Shown: positions 24,780 to 32,991 of the stretch, one piece after another
Layout: each line of letters starts with the position of its first letter
Position numbering within the stretch: position 1 is the stretch's first letter
DNA from: Pelagibius sp040217155
GTDB lineage: Bacteria; Pseudomonadota; Alphaproteobacteria; Kiloniellales; Kiloniellaceae
Reading direction: 5' to 3'
DNA length: 64,000 nt
Assembly: GCA_040217155.1 (NCBI GenBank)
Contig: JAVJNS010000026.1
Location: 310,001 to 374,000 of the forward strand
Made by a program: the position numbers and the translations under genes
Notes under the pieces: model-generated
Seen by the model: only the letters and a program-made list of their open reading frames with translations
What the model was told of the DNA's origin: nothing
The model's database searches: none

Positions 24780-26201
24780 ATGTCCGGAACGATCTTCTCC
24801 AACGCTGCGGCCCGGCCCGCTGGCGCACCTTCTGCTGCAAGTCTGTGGCGGCGCGAGATTCTCGCGACGCTGAGGCTGGCTGCGCCATTGGTGTTCACCC
24901 AGCTGGCGATGATCGGCATCAACACCACGGACATCGTGATGATGGGTTGGCTCGGGCCGAAGGAATTGGCGGCCGGCGCCCTGGGCATGAACATCTACAT
25001 CCCTTTGTTTTTGTTTGGCATGGGGATCGCCACGGTGGTGGCGCCGATGACCGCCCAGGCTCTGGGTGCGCGCGATTTTCGCGGTGTGCGGCGCACTGTG
25101 CGGCAGGGGTTCTGGCTTGCCACGCTGTTTGGGCTGATTTTCACGATCATTGTCTGGAACGGCCGCTACGTTCTGCTCGCCACCGGGCAGGATCCGGCGA
25201 TTGCTTTGCTGGCTCAGGACTATCTCCAGGCCGCCGCCTGGGCCCTGCTGCCCAGCCTGCTGTTCATCGTGCTGCGCAGCTTTGTGACGGCGCATTCGCG
25301 GCCGCGGTCGGTGTTGGTGATTACCCTTGCGGCCGTGGCTGTCAACGCTGTTTCCAACTACGGCCTGATGTTCGGCAATCTCGGCCTGCCGCGCTGGGAG
25401 TTGACCGGCGCCGGGGTGACTACTTCGGCCGTTTCCCTGGTGATGTTCTTGGCTCTGCTCGGCTACGTCCTTTGGGACCGGCGGTTCCGCCGCTATGCCA
25501 TCCTGCTGCGCTTCTGGCGTCCCGACTGGCCGCGCTTTTTCGAGCTGTTCCGGGTTGGCGTGCCGATCGGCCTGACCATCGTCGCCGAGGCCGGGCTGTT
25601 TTCCGCTGCTGCGCTGCTGATGGGGCTGATCAGCATCGACGCCCTGGCTGCGCACGCCGTCGCCCTGCAGTGTGCCGCGGTCGCTTTCATGGTCCCCCTG
25701 GGCTTGGGTCAGGCAGCGACGGTCCGTGTCGGTCTGGCGGCAGGGGCCAAGGACCACGATGCCGTTACCCGCGCCGGCTGGGCGGCCCTGCTGGCCGGAT
25801 CCCTGTTCATGGCCTTGTCCGCGTTGGTATTCTGGTTCGCCGGGACTTTCCTGGTCGGCCTATTCCTCGATACGTCGGTGCCGGAGAATACCCCGGTGAT
25901 CGAACTGGCGGTTTCCTTCCTGGTTATCGCGGCGCTGTTCCAACTTGTCGACGGCGGCCAGGTGATCGGGGTTCACGCCCTGCGTGGCCTCAGCGACACG
26001 GCCGTCCCCATGTGGCTGGCCATCTTCGGCTACTGGGCCATCGGCTTCGTTGCCTCGGTGGTGCTGGCCTTCCCGCTGGGATTGGGGGGCCGCGGCGTGT
26101 GGATGGGGCTGGCCTTGGGCCTCGCCTTCGTCGCCAGCGCGGTGATCTGGCGCTTCCATCGGCGGAAAAAGCTGCTGCCGGCCGGGGGCTTGCGCGCCTG
26201 A
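24780..26201 (+). CDS. MATE-family multidrug efflux transporter
   Basis: A 473-residue inner-membrane antiporter with about twelve hydrophobic segments. The N-terminal half carries APLVFTQLAMIGINTTDIVMMGWLG and the second half a matching GVPIGLTIVAEAGLFSAAALLMG, as expected for the internal duplication of MATE proteins. The function is sodium- or proton-driven export of cationic compounds; the substrate cannot be read. Its stop shares bases with the tlyA start (TGATG at 26199-26203), so the two are coupled, an unusual insertion between dxs and tlyA, which are often neighbours. Confidence 0.92.
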   Translation: MSGTIFSNAAARPAGAPSAASLWRREILATLRLAAPLVFTQLAMIGINTTDIVMMGWLGPKELAAGALGMNIYIPLFLFGMGIATVVAPMTAQALGARDFRGVRRTVRQGFWLATLFGLIFTIIVWNGRYVLLATGQDPAIALLAQDYLQAAAWALLPSLLFIVLRSFVTAHSRPRSVLVITLAAVAVNAVSNYGLMFGNLGLPRWELTGAGVTTSAVSLVMFLALLGYVLWDRRFRRYAILLRFWRPDWPRFFELFRVGVPIGLTIVAEAGLFSAAALLMGLISIDALAAHAVALQCAAVAFMVPLGLGQAATVRVGLAAGAKDHDAVTRAGWAALLAGSLFMALSALVFWFAGTFLVGLFLDTSVPENTPVIELAVSFLVIAALFQLVDGGQVIGVHALRGLSDTAVPMWLAIFGYWAIGFVASVVLAFPLGLGGRGVWMGLALGLAFVASAVIWRFHRRKKLLPAGGLRA

Positions 26202-26956
26202 TGACGAAGGACAGGGTCTCAAAGCGGCGCGCCGACGTGGCGCTGGTCGAGCGCGGCCTGGTTGAAAGCCGCGCCAAGGCGCAGGCGCTGATCATGGCGG
26301 GCAAGGTGTTCGCCGGCGAACGCAAGCTGGCAAAGGCCGGCGAGGCCATCTCCGACGACCAGGCGCTTTCCCTGCGCGGCCAGGATCATCCCTGGGTCAG
26401 CCGGGGCGGTCTGAAGCTCGCCCATGCGCTGGACGCCTTCGGGCTTGATCCCGCGGGTCAGGTCTGCCTGGATATCGGCGCTTCCACCGGCGGCTTCACC
26501 GATGTGCTGCTGCAGGCCGGCGCAGCCAGGGTCTATGCCGTCGACGTGGGCCACGGCCAGCTCGCCTGGAAGCTGCGCAGCGACTCTCGGGTGGTGGTGC
26601 TGGAGCGCACCAACGCCCGCACCCTCACGGCCGAGCAGGTGCCCGAGCCTGCCGACCTGCTGGTCTGCGACGCCAGCTTTATCGGGCTCGAAGTCGTGCT
26701 ACCGGCGCCGCTGCTTCTCACCAAGCCGCAGGCCGCTCTTGCGGTGCTGATCAAGCCGCAGTTCGAGGTTGGCAAGGAGAGGGTCGGCAAGGGCGGCGTG
26801 GTGCGCGATCCGGCGTTGCATTCAGAGGTCTGCGCCCGGGTCGTGTCCTGGGTGAACAGCCAGCCGGGTTGGACGGTCGAGGGTGTCGTCGAAAGCCCGA
26901 TTACCGGCCCTGAAGGGAACAAGGAGTTCCTGCTGGTCGCGCGCAGGAACGCGTAG
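26201..26956 (+). CDS. tlyA: TlyA-family rRNA 2'-O-methyltransferase
   Basis: A 251-residue protein with an S4 RNA-binding domain (about residues 6-68, including RADVALVERGLVESRAKAQALI) and an FtsJ-like Rossmann methyltransferase (LDIGASTGGFTDVLLQAGA for SAM binding, then VCDASFIGLEVVLPA and LIKPQFEVGKE). The family methylates cytidines of 16S and 23S rRNA; it was first described as a haemolysin. The ATG overlaps the MATE stop by one base. The same frame stays open far upstream inside the MATE gene, but that part is out of phase with real coding. It abuts the convergent acetylpolyamine amidohydrolase gene with no gap. Confidence 0.92.
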   Translation: MTKDRVSKRRADVALVERGLVESRAKAQALIMAGKVFAGERKLAKAGEAISDDQALSLRGQDHPWVSRGGLKLAHALDAFGLDPAGQVCLDIGASTGGFTDVLLQAGAARVYAVDVGHGQLAWKLRSDSRVVVLERTNARTLTAEQVPEPADLLVCDASFIGLEVVLPAPLLLTKPQAALAVLIKPQFEVGKERVGKGGVVRDPALHSEVCARVVSWVNSQPGWTVEGVVESPITGPEGNKEFLLVARRNA

Positions 26957-27988
26957 TCAGCCGTTTCCCTCGAAGCCGGTCAGGACATTGACGGCGTTGA
27001 CGCCGATTTCGGCGACCGCGTAGCCGCCTTCCATGACGAAGAGCGTCGGTTTACCGAGGGTGGCGATTTCGTTTCCAATGGTCACGTAGTCCGCCGACTT
27101 CAGCTTGAATTTCGAGATCGGGTCGTGCTCGAAGGTGTCGACACCGAGGGAGACGATCAGGGCCTCCGGGCCATAGTCGCCGATGCGCTTGCAGGCCTCC
27201 CGCAGCGCCGCCCGCCAGACATCGAAACCGCTGCCCCAGGGCAGCGGATAGTTGGCGTTGCAGTCTTCGCCGGCGCCCGCGCCGGTCTCGTCCTCGTAGC
27301 CCAGAAAGAAGGGAAACTCCTGGCGCGGATGGCCGTGCAGCGAGGCGAAGAAGACGTCGGGGCGGTCGTAGAAGATGGCCTGGGTGCCGTTGCCGTGATG
27401 GTAGTCGACGTCGAGAATCGCCACCCGCCCGGCGCCGGCATCGATGAATGACTGGGCGGCGATGGCGGCGTTGTTGAGGAAGCAATAGCCGCCGTAGAAA
27501 TCGGTCGCGGCGTGGTGCCCCGGCGGGCGACAGAGCGCGAAGGCGCCGCCGGCGCCGGCGCGGATCAGGTCGGCGCCGGTTAAGGCTACGTCGGCGCTGG
27601 CCGCTGCCGCCACCCAGGTTCCGGCAGTGATCGGCGTGCCGGCGTCAAAGGAGAAATACGAGAGCTTGCCGTCGATGTGATCCGGCTCGATCTGGCGCAG
27701 GCCGCGGGTCGGCCAGACCAGGGGCAGGGCCTCGTAGTCGTGGCCCTCGGCGGTCCATAGGTCCCAGGCCTCCCGCAGGAACTTGACGAAGCGCCCATCG
27801 TGGATGCGGAGCACGGGATCGAGGCCATGGGCGCTTGGTTCGATGATCGGGCCGAGACTCACGGCCTCGACACGCGCCAGCACCGTCTCGGCGCGCGAGG
27901 GCATCTCCACGGCGGGCTGCATCCTGCCTTCGATCAACTCCAGCGTGGCATGGTGAAGCCTGTGCTTTTCGCTGTAGACCGTTTTCAC
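26957..27988 (-). CDS. aphA: Acetylpolyamine amidohydrolase
   Basis: A 343-residue zinc deacetylase of the HDAC fold, very like characterised alphaproteobacterial acetylpolyamine amidohydrolases in length and layout. The tandem His158-His159 (RPPGHHAATD), Asp195 and His197 (DVDYHHGNGTQ) and a third zinc Asp in GVDTFEHDP are all present, as is the FYGGYCFLNN loop. It would free polyamines from N-acetylated forms. It starts with GTG, overlapping the stop of the CN hydrolase by four bases (GTGA), and lies downstream of a polyamine ABC transporter, which supports the substrate assignment. Confidence 0.93.
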   Translation of the reverse strand: MKTVYSEKHRLHHATLELIEGRMQPAVEMPSRAETVLARVEAVSLGPIIEPSAHGLDPVLRIHDGRFVKFLREAWDLWTAEGHDYEALPLVWPTRGLRQIEPDHIDGKLSYFSFDAGTPITAGTWVAAAASADVALTGADLIRAGAGGAFALCRPPGHHAATDFYGGYCFLNNAAIAAQSFIDAGAGRVAILDVDYHHGNGTQAIFYDRPDVFFASLHGHPRQEFPFFLGYEDETGAGAGEDCNANYPLPWGSGFDVWRAALREACKRIGDYGPEALIVSLGVDTFEHDPISKFKLKSADYVTIGNEIATLGKPTLFVMEGGYAVAEIGVNAVNVLTGFEGNG

Positions 27989-28896
27989 GCGGCGGGTTCC
28001 TCAATGATGGCGATGTGGTCACCCCGCCAGGCGCCGGGCCACACTTCGGCCCCGGTCTCGCGCAGGCGGCGTAGCTCGGCGAAGGGGATGTCACGGGCAA
28101 TCAGCAGCGGGCCGTCGCCATCGTCCTCGCCCTGGGGCGGAATGGCGCTCAGCACGCCGGTCATGCCGAGGCCCGGCTCGCAAGGCAGGTAGAGGGCGCA
28201 GGCCGACACGTTTGTGGGATTTTGCGTCGTCCCCGGCGCGCGGCCAATGGTGCCGGTGGTGCCGACGGCGCACATCAGCTCAACGGCGCGGGCCTTGGCG
28301 CAGCCAAAGACGCGCGAGTGCCCCGACAGCTTGCCGGTCATCGAGGGTACCAGGATCAGGTCAGGCTTCAGTGGTGCCAATCGGGTCGACAGAGCCGGCA
28401 TCTCTATATCGAGACAGATCAGAACGACGACCCTGAGCCCTTGCCACTCGATCACACGAAGCTCATCGCCAGGTGTCAGGAACCAGTTGTCGGGCTCCTG
28501 CTCCCCGGGGGTGAGGGAGAGCTTGTCCTGGGCGATGGTGCGTCCGTCGGGCAGCAGCAGCCAGGCGCGGTTGCGAAAGCCGTCGCCTTTCGCCCAGGGC
28601 ATGGTGCCGGCCAGCAGAGCAATGCCGTGCTTGGCGGGCAGCGGGCGCAGTCTGTCGAGTGCGGTGGGTGCCTGCGCGGCCATCCAGGCGATTTCCTGGC
28701 GGGGCGACAACCCCTCGGGCTTGAAGGACAGCCAGGCCTCGGCGGCGTATTCCGGCATGACCAGCAGGCGGGCGCCGGCGGCGGCGGCCTCGGCCATCTT
28801 GGCGTCGACCTGCGCGGCCCAGGCGCCGAGGTCGTTCAGCGGCGTCGACAGGTTGGTGGCCCAGAGGGCAATGCTGAGGGTGTCTGGGAAGGTCAT
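27985..28896 (-). CDS. Carbon-nitrogen hydrolase (nitrilase superfamily)
   Basis: A 303-residue amidase/nitrilase-fold enzyme. The catalytic triad is readable: Glu49 (MPEYAAE), Lys125 (DKLSLTPGE) and Cys161 (LICLDIE). This matches the superfamily that includes N-carbamoylputrescine amidohydrolase, omega-amidase and similar amidases. Its four-base overlap with the acetylpolyamine amidohydrolase and the nearby PotF gene suggest an amide derived from polyamine breakdown, but the exact substrate is inference. The ATG at 28896 is chosen because the fold begins at once after it; the ribosome site is weak. Confidence 0.88.
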   Translation of the reverse strand: MTFPDTLSIALWATNLSTPLNDLGAWAAQVDAKMAEAAAAGARLLVMPEYAAEAWLSFKPEGLSPRQEIAWMAAQAPTALDRLRPLPAKHGIALLAGTMPWAKGDGFRNRAWLLLPDGRTIAQDKLSLTPGEQEPDNWFLTPGDELRVIEWQGLRVVVLICLDIEMPALSTRLAPLKPDLILVPSMTGKLSGHSRVFGCAKARAVELMCAVGTTGTIGRAPGTTQNPTNVSACALYLPCEPGLGMTGVLSAIPPQGEDDGDGPLLIARDIPFAELRRLRETGAEVWPGAWRGDHIAIIEEPAA

Positions 28897-28979
28897 GGGA
28901 CGGCTTGGTGGTCCACAGGATCGCGTAGTGAGGTGCCGTGGGGTGGGCCGCAAGAGCAACCCACCCCCGGCGGCCGGGA

Positions 28980-30023
28980 TTATTTCTTTAGGCGTGTCCA
29001 GACCTTGTTGCGCAACTCGCGTGCAGCCGGCGAGCAGTTCTCGTTTGGACGCAGGCGGTCGGCATATTCTTCAGGCATGACCACGGCCGGGTCGGTCTTC
29101 AAAGCCTCGTCCATATATTCACCGGAACCGCGGACGGCGTTCATGTAACCGGTGAAATTGGAGGCGGTGGCGGCGTTTTCCGGCGCCATCATCCAGTTGA
29201 TGAAGGTCTTGGCGTTTTCCTTGTTCGGCGCCGAAGAAGGGACGACGAAGTTATCGGCCCAGAAAGTGATACCTTCTTTCGGGTACATGTAGGTCGCCGT
29301 GGGCAGTTTCTCACGGGTGCGGTGGGAGGCGCCGTTCCACTGGTGATGGCCGATCACTTCGCCAGCCGACATGCGGTCGATGGTGCCGTCGGAATTGTAG
29401 GTTGCCACGAAAGGCTTCTGCTTCTCCAAAACCTCGAGGATCATCTGGGCTTCTTTTGAGTCCTCGGTGCATTTCGAAACGCCGACGTAGTAGGCTGCGG
29501 CATTGTAGACTTCGACCTCGTCGTTCAGCATGGCGATCTGCCCCTTGAGGGCATCGCGCGGTTCGAAGACTTCTTTCCAGCTGTTCTCCAACTCGCCCGT
29601 TTTGGCAGAATCGTAGGTGAAGCCGGTGGTGCCCCACATGTAGGGCGCGGAGTAGGCGCGCGCCGGATCGAAGGGCTGATTGTTGTGCGGCGCCATGATC
29701 TTCTCGAAGTTCGACATCTTGCCGGCGTCGATCTTTTCCGCCAGGCCTTCGTCGATCATGATCTTGACCATGTAGTCGGACGGGACGACGACGTCGTAAC
29801 CGGCAGCGCCGGCCTGCAGCTTGGCCAGCATGGTCTCGTTGGAATCGTAGACGTCGAGGGTCACCTTGATGCCTGTGTCAGCCTCGAATTTTTTCAGCAG
29901 GTCGGGTGGGAAGTAATTCGACCAGTTGTACAGAAACAGCTCGCCCTGGGCTTGTGCGCTGGGCGCCGCCAGAATAAGGGCCGCCGCACAGGCGACGCTG
30001 CCCAAGAGTTTCTTCAATGCCAT
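28980..30023 (-). CDS. potF: Polyamine ABC transporter, periplasmic binding protein (PotF/PotD type)
   Basis: A 347-residue periplasmic binding protein. A signal peptide ends at about SAQAQ (residue 26). The mature part starts LFLYNWSNYFPPDLLKKFE, the hallmark of polyamine-binding proteins, and continues with YDVVVPSDYMVKIM and APYMWGTTGF, which line the ligand pocket. The ATG at 30023 has GGAGG at a five-base spacing, better than the upstream alternative. It is the last transporter gene of potG-potH-potI-potF and lies just ahead of the amidase and acetylpolyamine amidohydrolase genes. Confidence 0.92.
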   Translation of the reverse strand: MALKKLLGSVACAAALILAAPSAQAQGELFLYNWSNYFPPDLLKKFEADTGIKVTLDVYDSNETMLAKLQAGAAGYDVVVPSDYMVKIMIDEGLAEKIDAGKMSNFEKIMAPHNNQPFDPARAYSAPYMWGTTGFTYDSAKTGELENSWKEVFEPRDALKGQIAMLNDEVEVYNAAAYYVGVSKCTEDSKEAQMILEVLEKQKPFVATYNSDGTIDRMSAGEVIGHHQWNGASHRTREKLPTATYMYPKEGITFWADNFVVPSSAPNKENAKTFINWMMAPENAATASNFTGYMNAVRGSGEYMDEALKTDPAVVMPEEYADRLRPNENCSPAARELRNKVWTRLKK

Positions 30024-30094
30024 CTGAGCCTCCAATTTTCGTTCTTGCGGTCAATGTGCCTGTTTCGCGCGGGGCCGCTTCACCGCAGCGGGCG

Positions 30095-30889
30095 TTATCG
30101 TCGCAGCCTGCCAACCAGAAAGGACAGCGTGACGAAAAGGATCGAGACAATCAACATCAGCGAGGAGATCGCATTGACCTCCGGTGTGATGCCGATACGG
30201 ATCATCCCGAAGATGTAGACCGGCAGCGTGGTGGCGCCGGCGCCGGCCACGAAGTAAGTGATGACGAAGTCGTCCAGCGAGATGATGAAGGCCAGCATGC
30301 CGCCGGAGAGGATCCCCGGCCACAGCAGAGGCAGGGTAACCCGGTGAAATGCCTGCCAGTCGCTGGCGTAGAGGTCGGCCGCGGCCTCGCCCAGGGCCTT
30401 GTCCATGCCTTCCAGCCTGGCGCGGATCGGCAGATACGCGAAGGGGATGCAGAACACCGTGTGGGCGACGATGACCGTGGTGAGGCCGAGGCGGAACCCG
30501 ATCAGGATGAAGAACAGCAGGCTGGCCACTGCGGTGACGATCTCCGGCACCACCAGCGGCAGGGCGATGAGGCCCGATATGCCGTCGGAGCCGCGAAAGC
30601 GACCCTTGGCCATGCCGAGGGCGGCGAGGGTGGCGGCGAGGGTGGCGGCCAAGGTAGCCACGGTGGCCACCACCAGGGAGTTGCGCGCCGCGCGCAAGAT
30701 ATCGTCGTTGCCTAGCACCACGCCGTACCACTGGGTCGAAAAGCCGCTCCAGATTGTCGCCAGGCGGTTCTCGTTGAAACTGAGGGCGATCAGTACAACG
30801 ATCGGTAGGTAGAGGTAGGCGAAGAACACCCAGGTCGTCGCGCGGATGCCGCGGAAGCGCCACAGCGGATTGGTGAAATCGACTCGCAT
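30095..30889 (-). CDS. potI: Polyamine ABC transporter permease (PotI/PotC type)
   Basis: A 264-residue inner-membrane permease with about six hydrophobic segments. It has the binding-protein-dependent loop EAAADLYASDWQAFHRVTLP, which docks on the ATPase, and SLDDFVITYFVAGAG typical of PotC/PotI. The start shares one base with the potH stop region at 30889, so the two are coupled. It forms the heterodimeric channel with PotH. Confidence 0.92.
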   Translation of the reverse strand: MRVDFTNPLWRFRGIRATTWVFFAYLYLPIVVLIALSFNENRLATIWSGFSTQWYGVVLGNDDILRAARNSLVVATVATLAATLAATLAALGMAKGRFRGSDGISGLIALPLVVPEIVTAVASLLFFILIGFRLGLTTVIVAHTVFCIPFAYLPIRARLEGMDKALGEAAADLYASDWQAFHRVTLPLLWPGILSGGMLAFIISLDDFVITYFVAGAGATTLPVYIFGMIRIGITPEVNAISSLMLIVSILFVTLSFLVGRLRR

Positions 30890-31782
30890 CAGGGCGACTC
30901 CGGCACGCGCCGGAAGCGCAGCAGGTAGACCATCATCGCCAGCAGCACGATGCCCAGCAGGGCAAAGGCCAGCGCGGCGCCGAAAGGCCAGTTGCGCGCG
31001 GCGCCGAACTGTCCCTGGATCAGGTTGCCGATCATTAACGACTTGCCGCCGCCGAGCAGTTCAGGCGTTACATAGGCGCCCAGGGCCGGCACGAAGACCA
31101 GCACGCAGCCGGCGGCGATGCCGGGCGCGGCCAGCGGCAGAATCACCCGCAGCAGGGCGCGGCGGCGGTCGGCGCCAAGGTCGAAGGCGGCCTCGATCAA
31201 TCGCGAGTCCATCTTTTCCAGGCTGGCGTAGATCGGCAGCACCATGAACGGCAGGTAGGAATAGGTCAGACCGATGGAGATGGCATAGGGCGTGTAGAGC
31301 AGGCCCAACGGCTGGTCGCTGAGGCCCAGCCAGCGCAGCAGACTCTCCACCAGCCCGCCGTTGCGCAGCAGCAGGATCCAGGCGTAGTTGCGCACCAGCA
31401 GGTTGGTCCAGAACGGAATGGTGACCAGGAAGATCAGCAGGTTGCGCCGGCCCTCCGGCTGCATGGCCATGTAAAGGGCGGTGGGAAAGCCGATGGCCAG
31501 GGCCAGCACGGCGGTCAGCAGCGACAGGCCGAAGGAGCGGGCGAAGATCTGAAGGTAATCGGTATTAAGGATAAAGCTGTCGTCGAGGTCGCGCTCGAAA
31601 ATGAAGTTCACGTAGGCTTCGCTGGTGTAGCTGTCCCAGACTACGCCACCGTTCAGGCCCTTCTCAAGGAACGAGACGTAAGACATGAGCCCCAAGGGCG
31701 CGAGCATGAAAAAGCCGATGATCGCCAGCGCGGGGGCAATCTGCAGAAAGCGTTTTCCCTTGGCGGAGACCATCCGGGTCAA
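30889..31782 (-). CDS. potH: Polyamine ABC transporter permease (PotH/PotB type)
   Basis: A 297-residue inner-membrane permease. An N-terminal helix at about 15-35 is followed by a periplasmic loop and five more helices; the cytoplasmic EAAFDLGADRRRALLRVILP loop is the ATPase-coupling EAA motif. FVPALGAYVTPELLGGGKSLMIGN fits PotB/PotH proteins. It overlaps the ATPase gene by four bases upstream and potI by one base downstream, so the transporter is translated as a coupled block. Confidence 0.92.
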   Translation of the reverse strand: MTRMVSAKGKRFLQIAPALAIIGFFMLAPLGLMSYVSFLEKGLNGGVVWDSYTSEAYVNFIFERDLDDSFILNTDYLQIFARSFGLSLLTAVLALAIGFPTALYMAMQPEGRRNLLIFLVTIPFWTNLLVRNYAWILLLRNGGLVESLLRWLGLSDQPLGLLYTPYAISIGLTYSYLPFMVLPIYASLEKMDSRLIEAAFDLGADRRRALLRVILPLAAPGIAAGCVLVFVPALGAYVTPELLGGGKSLMIGNLIQGQFGAARNWPFGAALAFALLGIVLLAMMVYLLRFRRVPESP

Positions 31783-32858
31783 TCCGCCAGGCGTTGAATT
31801 GCCGCCGGGGCGATCTGCACTTTGACCGCCTCGCCGTTGGTGAGGTCGAGGCGCGCGCCCTCGTGGTTCTGGCTGCGTACGATGAAGGGCGTGCCGTCAT
31901 CGAGCGTCAGGTGATAGGTGGTGTCGGTCCCCAAGTAGACCACGGCGCCCACTGTCGCAGGCAGGCCCTCGGCAGAAGCCGGGACGATGATCGCGCGTTC
32001 GGGGCGGACCGCCAGGGTGACGTTCTGGCCCGCGGCGATGGCCTCGCCGTTCAGGGACAGCGCATGGCCGCTGTTGAGATGCACGACCGTCTGGCCGTCG
32101 CGGTCTTCGATATGACCCTCGAGGAAATTCGTCTCGCCGATGAAGTCGGCGACGAAGCGGCGCTGCGGGTGCTCGTAGATCTCCGTCGGCGAACCGATCT
32201 GCAGGATCTTGCCGCTGTCCATCACCGCGATGCGGTCGGACATGGTCAAAGCTTCTTCCTGGTCGTGGGTCACGAAGACGAAGGTGATGCCGGTCTCCGT
32301 CTGCAGGCGCTTCAATTCGATCTGCATCTCCTTGCGCAACTTCAGATCGAGCGCCGAGAGCGGTTCGTCGAGCAACAACACCTTGGGCTGGCCGGCAAGG
32401 GCGCGGGCCAGGGCGACGCGCTGTTGCTGGCCGCCGGAGAGCTGCGCCGGCTTGCGCTTGGCGTAGCCCTGCAACTGCACCAGGGCAAGCATCTCCTCGA
32501 CCCGTGCTTCGCGCTGGTCCTTCTCACGCCCCAGCATTTCCAGGCCGAAGGCGACATTCTGCCCGACCGTCAAGTGCGGAAACAGCGCGTAGCTTTGGAA
32601 TACCGTGTTGATCGGCCGCTTGAAGGGCGGCAAGCCGGTCAGGTCCTGGCCTTCCAGAAAGACGTGACCCTGTGTTGGTTGTTCAAATCCGCCGATGAGC
32701 CGCAGGAGGGTTGTTTTTCCGCAGCCCGAGGGCCCGAGCAGGGTGAAAAACTCATTCTGACGGATGGTCAGCGAAACGTCGTCGAGCGCGCGAACCGCAT
32801 CCGTACCAGCGCCGAAAACCTTGGAAAGATCCTGCGCTTCGATGGCTGGTGTGACCAC
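31779..32858 (-). CDS. potG: Polyamine ABC transporter ATP-binding protein (PotG/PotA type)
   Basis: A 359-residue ATPase. Walker A is GPSGCGKTTLL, the signature is LSGGQQQR and Walker B is VLLLDEP, followed by the H-loop THDQ. A C-terminal TOBE-like domain (about 270-359) is typical of PotA/PotG. The GTG at 32858 is chosen because GGGGAG lies five bases upstream and the domain starts directly after it; an ATG 57 bases further up lacks these. It is the first gene of the transporter block, so the promoter should lie in the gap before sppA. Confidence 0.92.
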   Translation of the reverse strand: MVTPAIEAQDLSKVFGAGTDAVRALDDVSLTIRQNEFFTLLGPSGCGKTTLLRLIGGFEQPTQGHVFLEGQDLTGLPPFKRPINTVFQSYALFPHLTVGQNVAFGLEMLGREKDQREARVEEMLALVQLQGYAKRKPAQLSGGQQQRVALARALAGQPKVLLLDEPLSALDLKLRKEMQIELKRLQTETGITFVFVTHDQEEALTMSDRIAVMDSGKILQIGSPTEIYEHPQRRFVADFIGETNFLEGHIEDRDGQTVVHLNSGHALSLNGEAIAAGQNVTLAVRPERAIIVPASAEGLPATVGAVVYLGTDTTYHLTLDDGTPFIVRSQNHEGARLDLTNGEAVKVQIAPAAIQRLAD

Positions 32859-32991
32859 ACATGCTCCCCATACCTGCCGTGTCCCCGAGCATAGCGAGGG
32901 CGCCCCGGCGTTCACAAGGCGGAATCAGAGGAGAAGCCCAAATTGGAAGGGCATCAGTGTGAGTTTTTGAGGGGTTCGGTCTCCCGTTTCT

